A DNA stretch of 8,061 nucleotides from an uncultured Pirellula sp. (lineage in GTDB: Bacteria; Planctomycetota; Planctomycetia; Pirellulales; Pirellulaceae): the NCBI GenBank assembly GCA_903892365.1, contig CAITIF010000487.1, forward strand, positions 1 through 8,061. The letters are read 5' to 3'. Below the pieces are notes generated by a model, which was given only the letters and a program-made list of their open reading frames with translations, was not told the DNA's origin and made no database searches. Shown in pieces: positions 7,475-8,061 of the stretch. Made by a program: the position numbers and the translations under genes. Numbering within the stretch: the first letter of the stretch is position 1; every line of letters starts with the position of its first letter.

Positions 7475-8061
7475 ATGCAAACTCCACTGGCTTGGCTAAA
7501 CACAACCTCAAGTTACCCCAAGCTGGCGCTCGCTTCATCCGGGATAGGCTTTGCTGTTATCCTGATGTTCATGCAGATCGGCTTTCTCAACGGTCTGTTC
7601 GACAGCACCGTTCAGGTCCTGAGACTCCTTCGGGCCGACTTGATCATTATCAGCCCTGCTCGCTACACGGTCCCAAGCGAACAACGATTTGACTTTGGGC
7701 TGATCTTAAGAGCACGTGGATTGGATATGGTCCGTGAAGCCAACCCACTGTACATCGATCGTGCGATGGCCGAAATCCGAGTCATCGGAAACGTTTCCAG
7801 GTCGATTCGAGCAATAGGTGTGCCTTTAGATTGCGAAGTGTTTATCGACTCGGATATGAACGCCAAGTGCAAGCTCTTGCAAGATCGTGATGATGCGCTA
7901 GTCGATCGCAAAAGCAAGTCGAAGTATGGATTCGAAAAGTACGATTTGAAAACCCTTCAGAGCCAAGAGATAGAGCTTTCCGGCAAGAAAATCCAAATGC
8001 AAGAATGGGTGGAGATAGGCACCGATTTTGTCTACGACGGATCGATCGTCATGACAGAACG
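7475..8061 (+). CDS. devC: DevC-type ABC exporter permease, N-terminal part (runs off right edge)
   Basis: The 195 visible residues are about half of a typical DevC (~385). The start TPLAWLNTT is characteristic of DevC, followed by a transmembrane helix (about 16-38, with GIGFAVILMFMQIGF at 23-37), LFDSTVQV, and the ADLIIISPARYT segment (54-65). The rest is a soluble periplasmic MacB-like core with DGSIVMTE (188-195) before the cut. In the family, DevC is the membrane subunit that works with the ATPase DevA and the membrane-fusion protein DevB, usually with a TolC-type channel; cyanobacterial DevBCA exports heterocyst glycolipids. The later FtsX-type helices are outside the window. The ATG at 7475 is 9 nt after the previous stop and has no good Shine-Dalgarno; the DevC-like N-terminus supports it. 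It is probably co-transcribed with the WD40 and large-protein genes. The substrate is unknown. Confidence 0.9.
   Translation, partial: MQTPLAWLNTTSSYPKLALASSGIGFAVILMFMQIGFLNGLFDSTVQVLRLLRADLIIISPARYTVPSEQRFDFGLILRARGLDMVREANPLYIDRAMAEIRVIGNVSRSIRAIGVPLDCEVFIDSDMNAKCKLLQDRDDALVDRKSKSKYGFEKYDLKTLQSQEIELSGKKIQMQEWVEIGTDFVYDGSIVMTE

Overview
The window looks like a chromosomal segment of a planctomycete, most likely a Rhodopirellula/Blastopirellula-like member of the Pirellulales. The evidence is indirect: moderate GC judged by eye, an N-terminal LEPR-XLL-like motif (LEARVVF) on a very large secreted protein, SdrD-B plus FG-GAP modular architecture, a signal-peptide-bearing WD40 protein, and mostly weak Shine-Dalgarno sites. 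No rRNA, tRNA, CRISPR or mobile element was seen.

Layout: (1) positions 1-1137, minus strand, hold the first 379 codons of sucA (2-oxoglutarate dehydrogenase E1), running off the left edge. (2) 1138-1641 is a 504-bp divergent intergenic region with no convincing gene and only weak promoter candidates. (3) 1642-7465 and beyond, plus strand, is a tightly packed gene cluster: an exported protein predicted to form a seven-bladed WD40 propeller (1642-2874), a 1534-residue modular extracellular protein (2861-7465) whose start overlaps the previous gene by 14 nt, and, 9 nt further on, the N-terminal half of a DevC-type ABC exporter permease (7475 to the right edge).

The large protein carries a basic leader with the LEPR-XLL-like motif, an unrecognised N-terminal beta-rich-looking region, seven tandem SdrD-B/Cna-B-like domains, a proline-rich linker, and a C-terminal array of acidic calcium-type loops (FG-GAP-like loops alternating with EF-hand/dockerin-like loops). 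Three of the seven B domains carry a co-varying cysteine pair, suggesting intradomain disulfides in place of glycines.

The three plus-strand genes are probably one operon. The two exported proteins would act in the periplasm or at the cell surface. The DevC permease, presumably with DevA and DevB partners beyond the window, would form a MacB/DevBCA-like efflux complex. Whether that exporter handles the large protein, a lipid, or something unrelated cannot be decided from this sequence. The sucA gene is a divergent housekeeping neighbour with no evident functional link.
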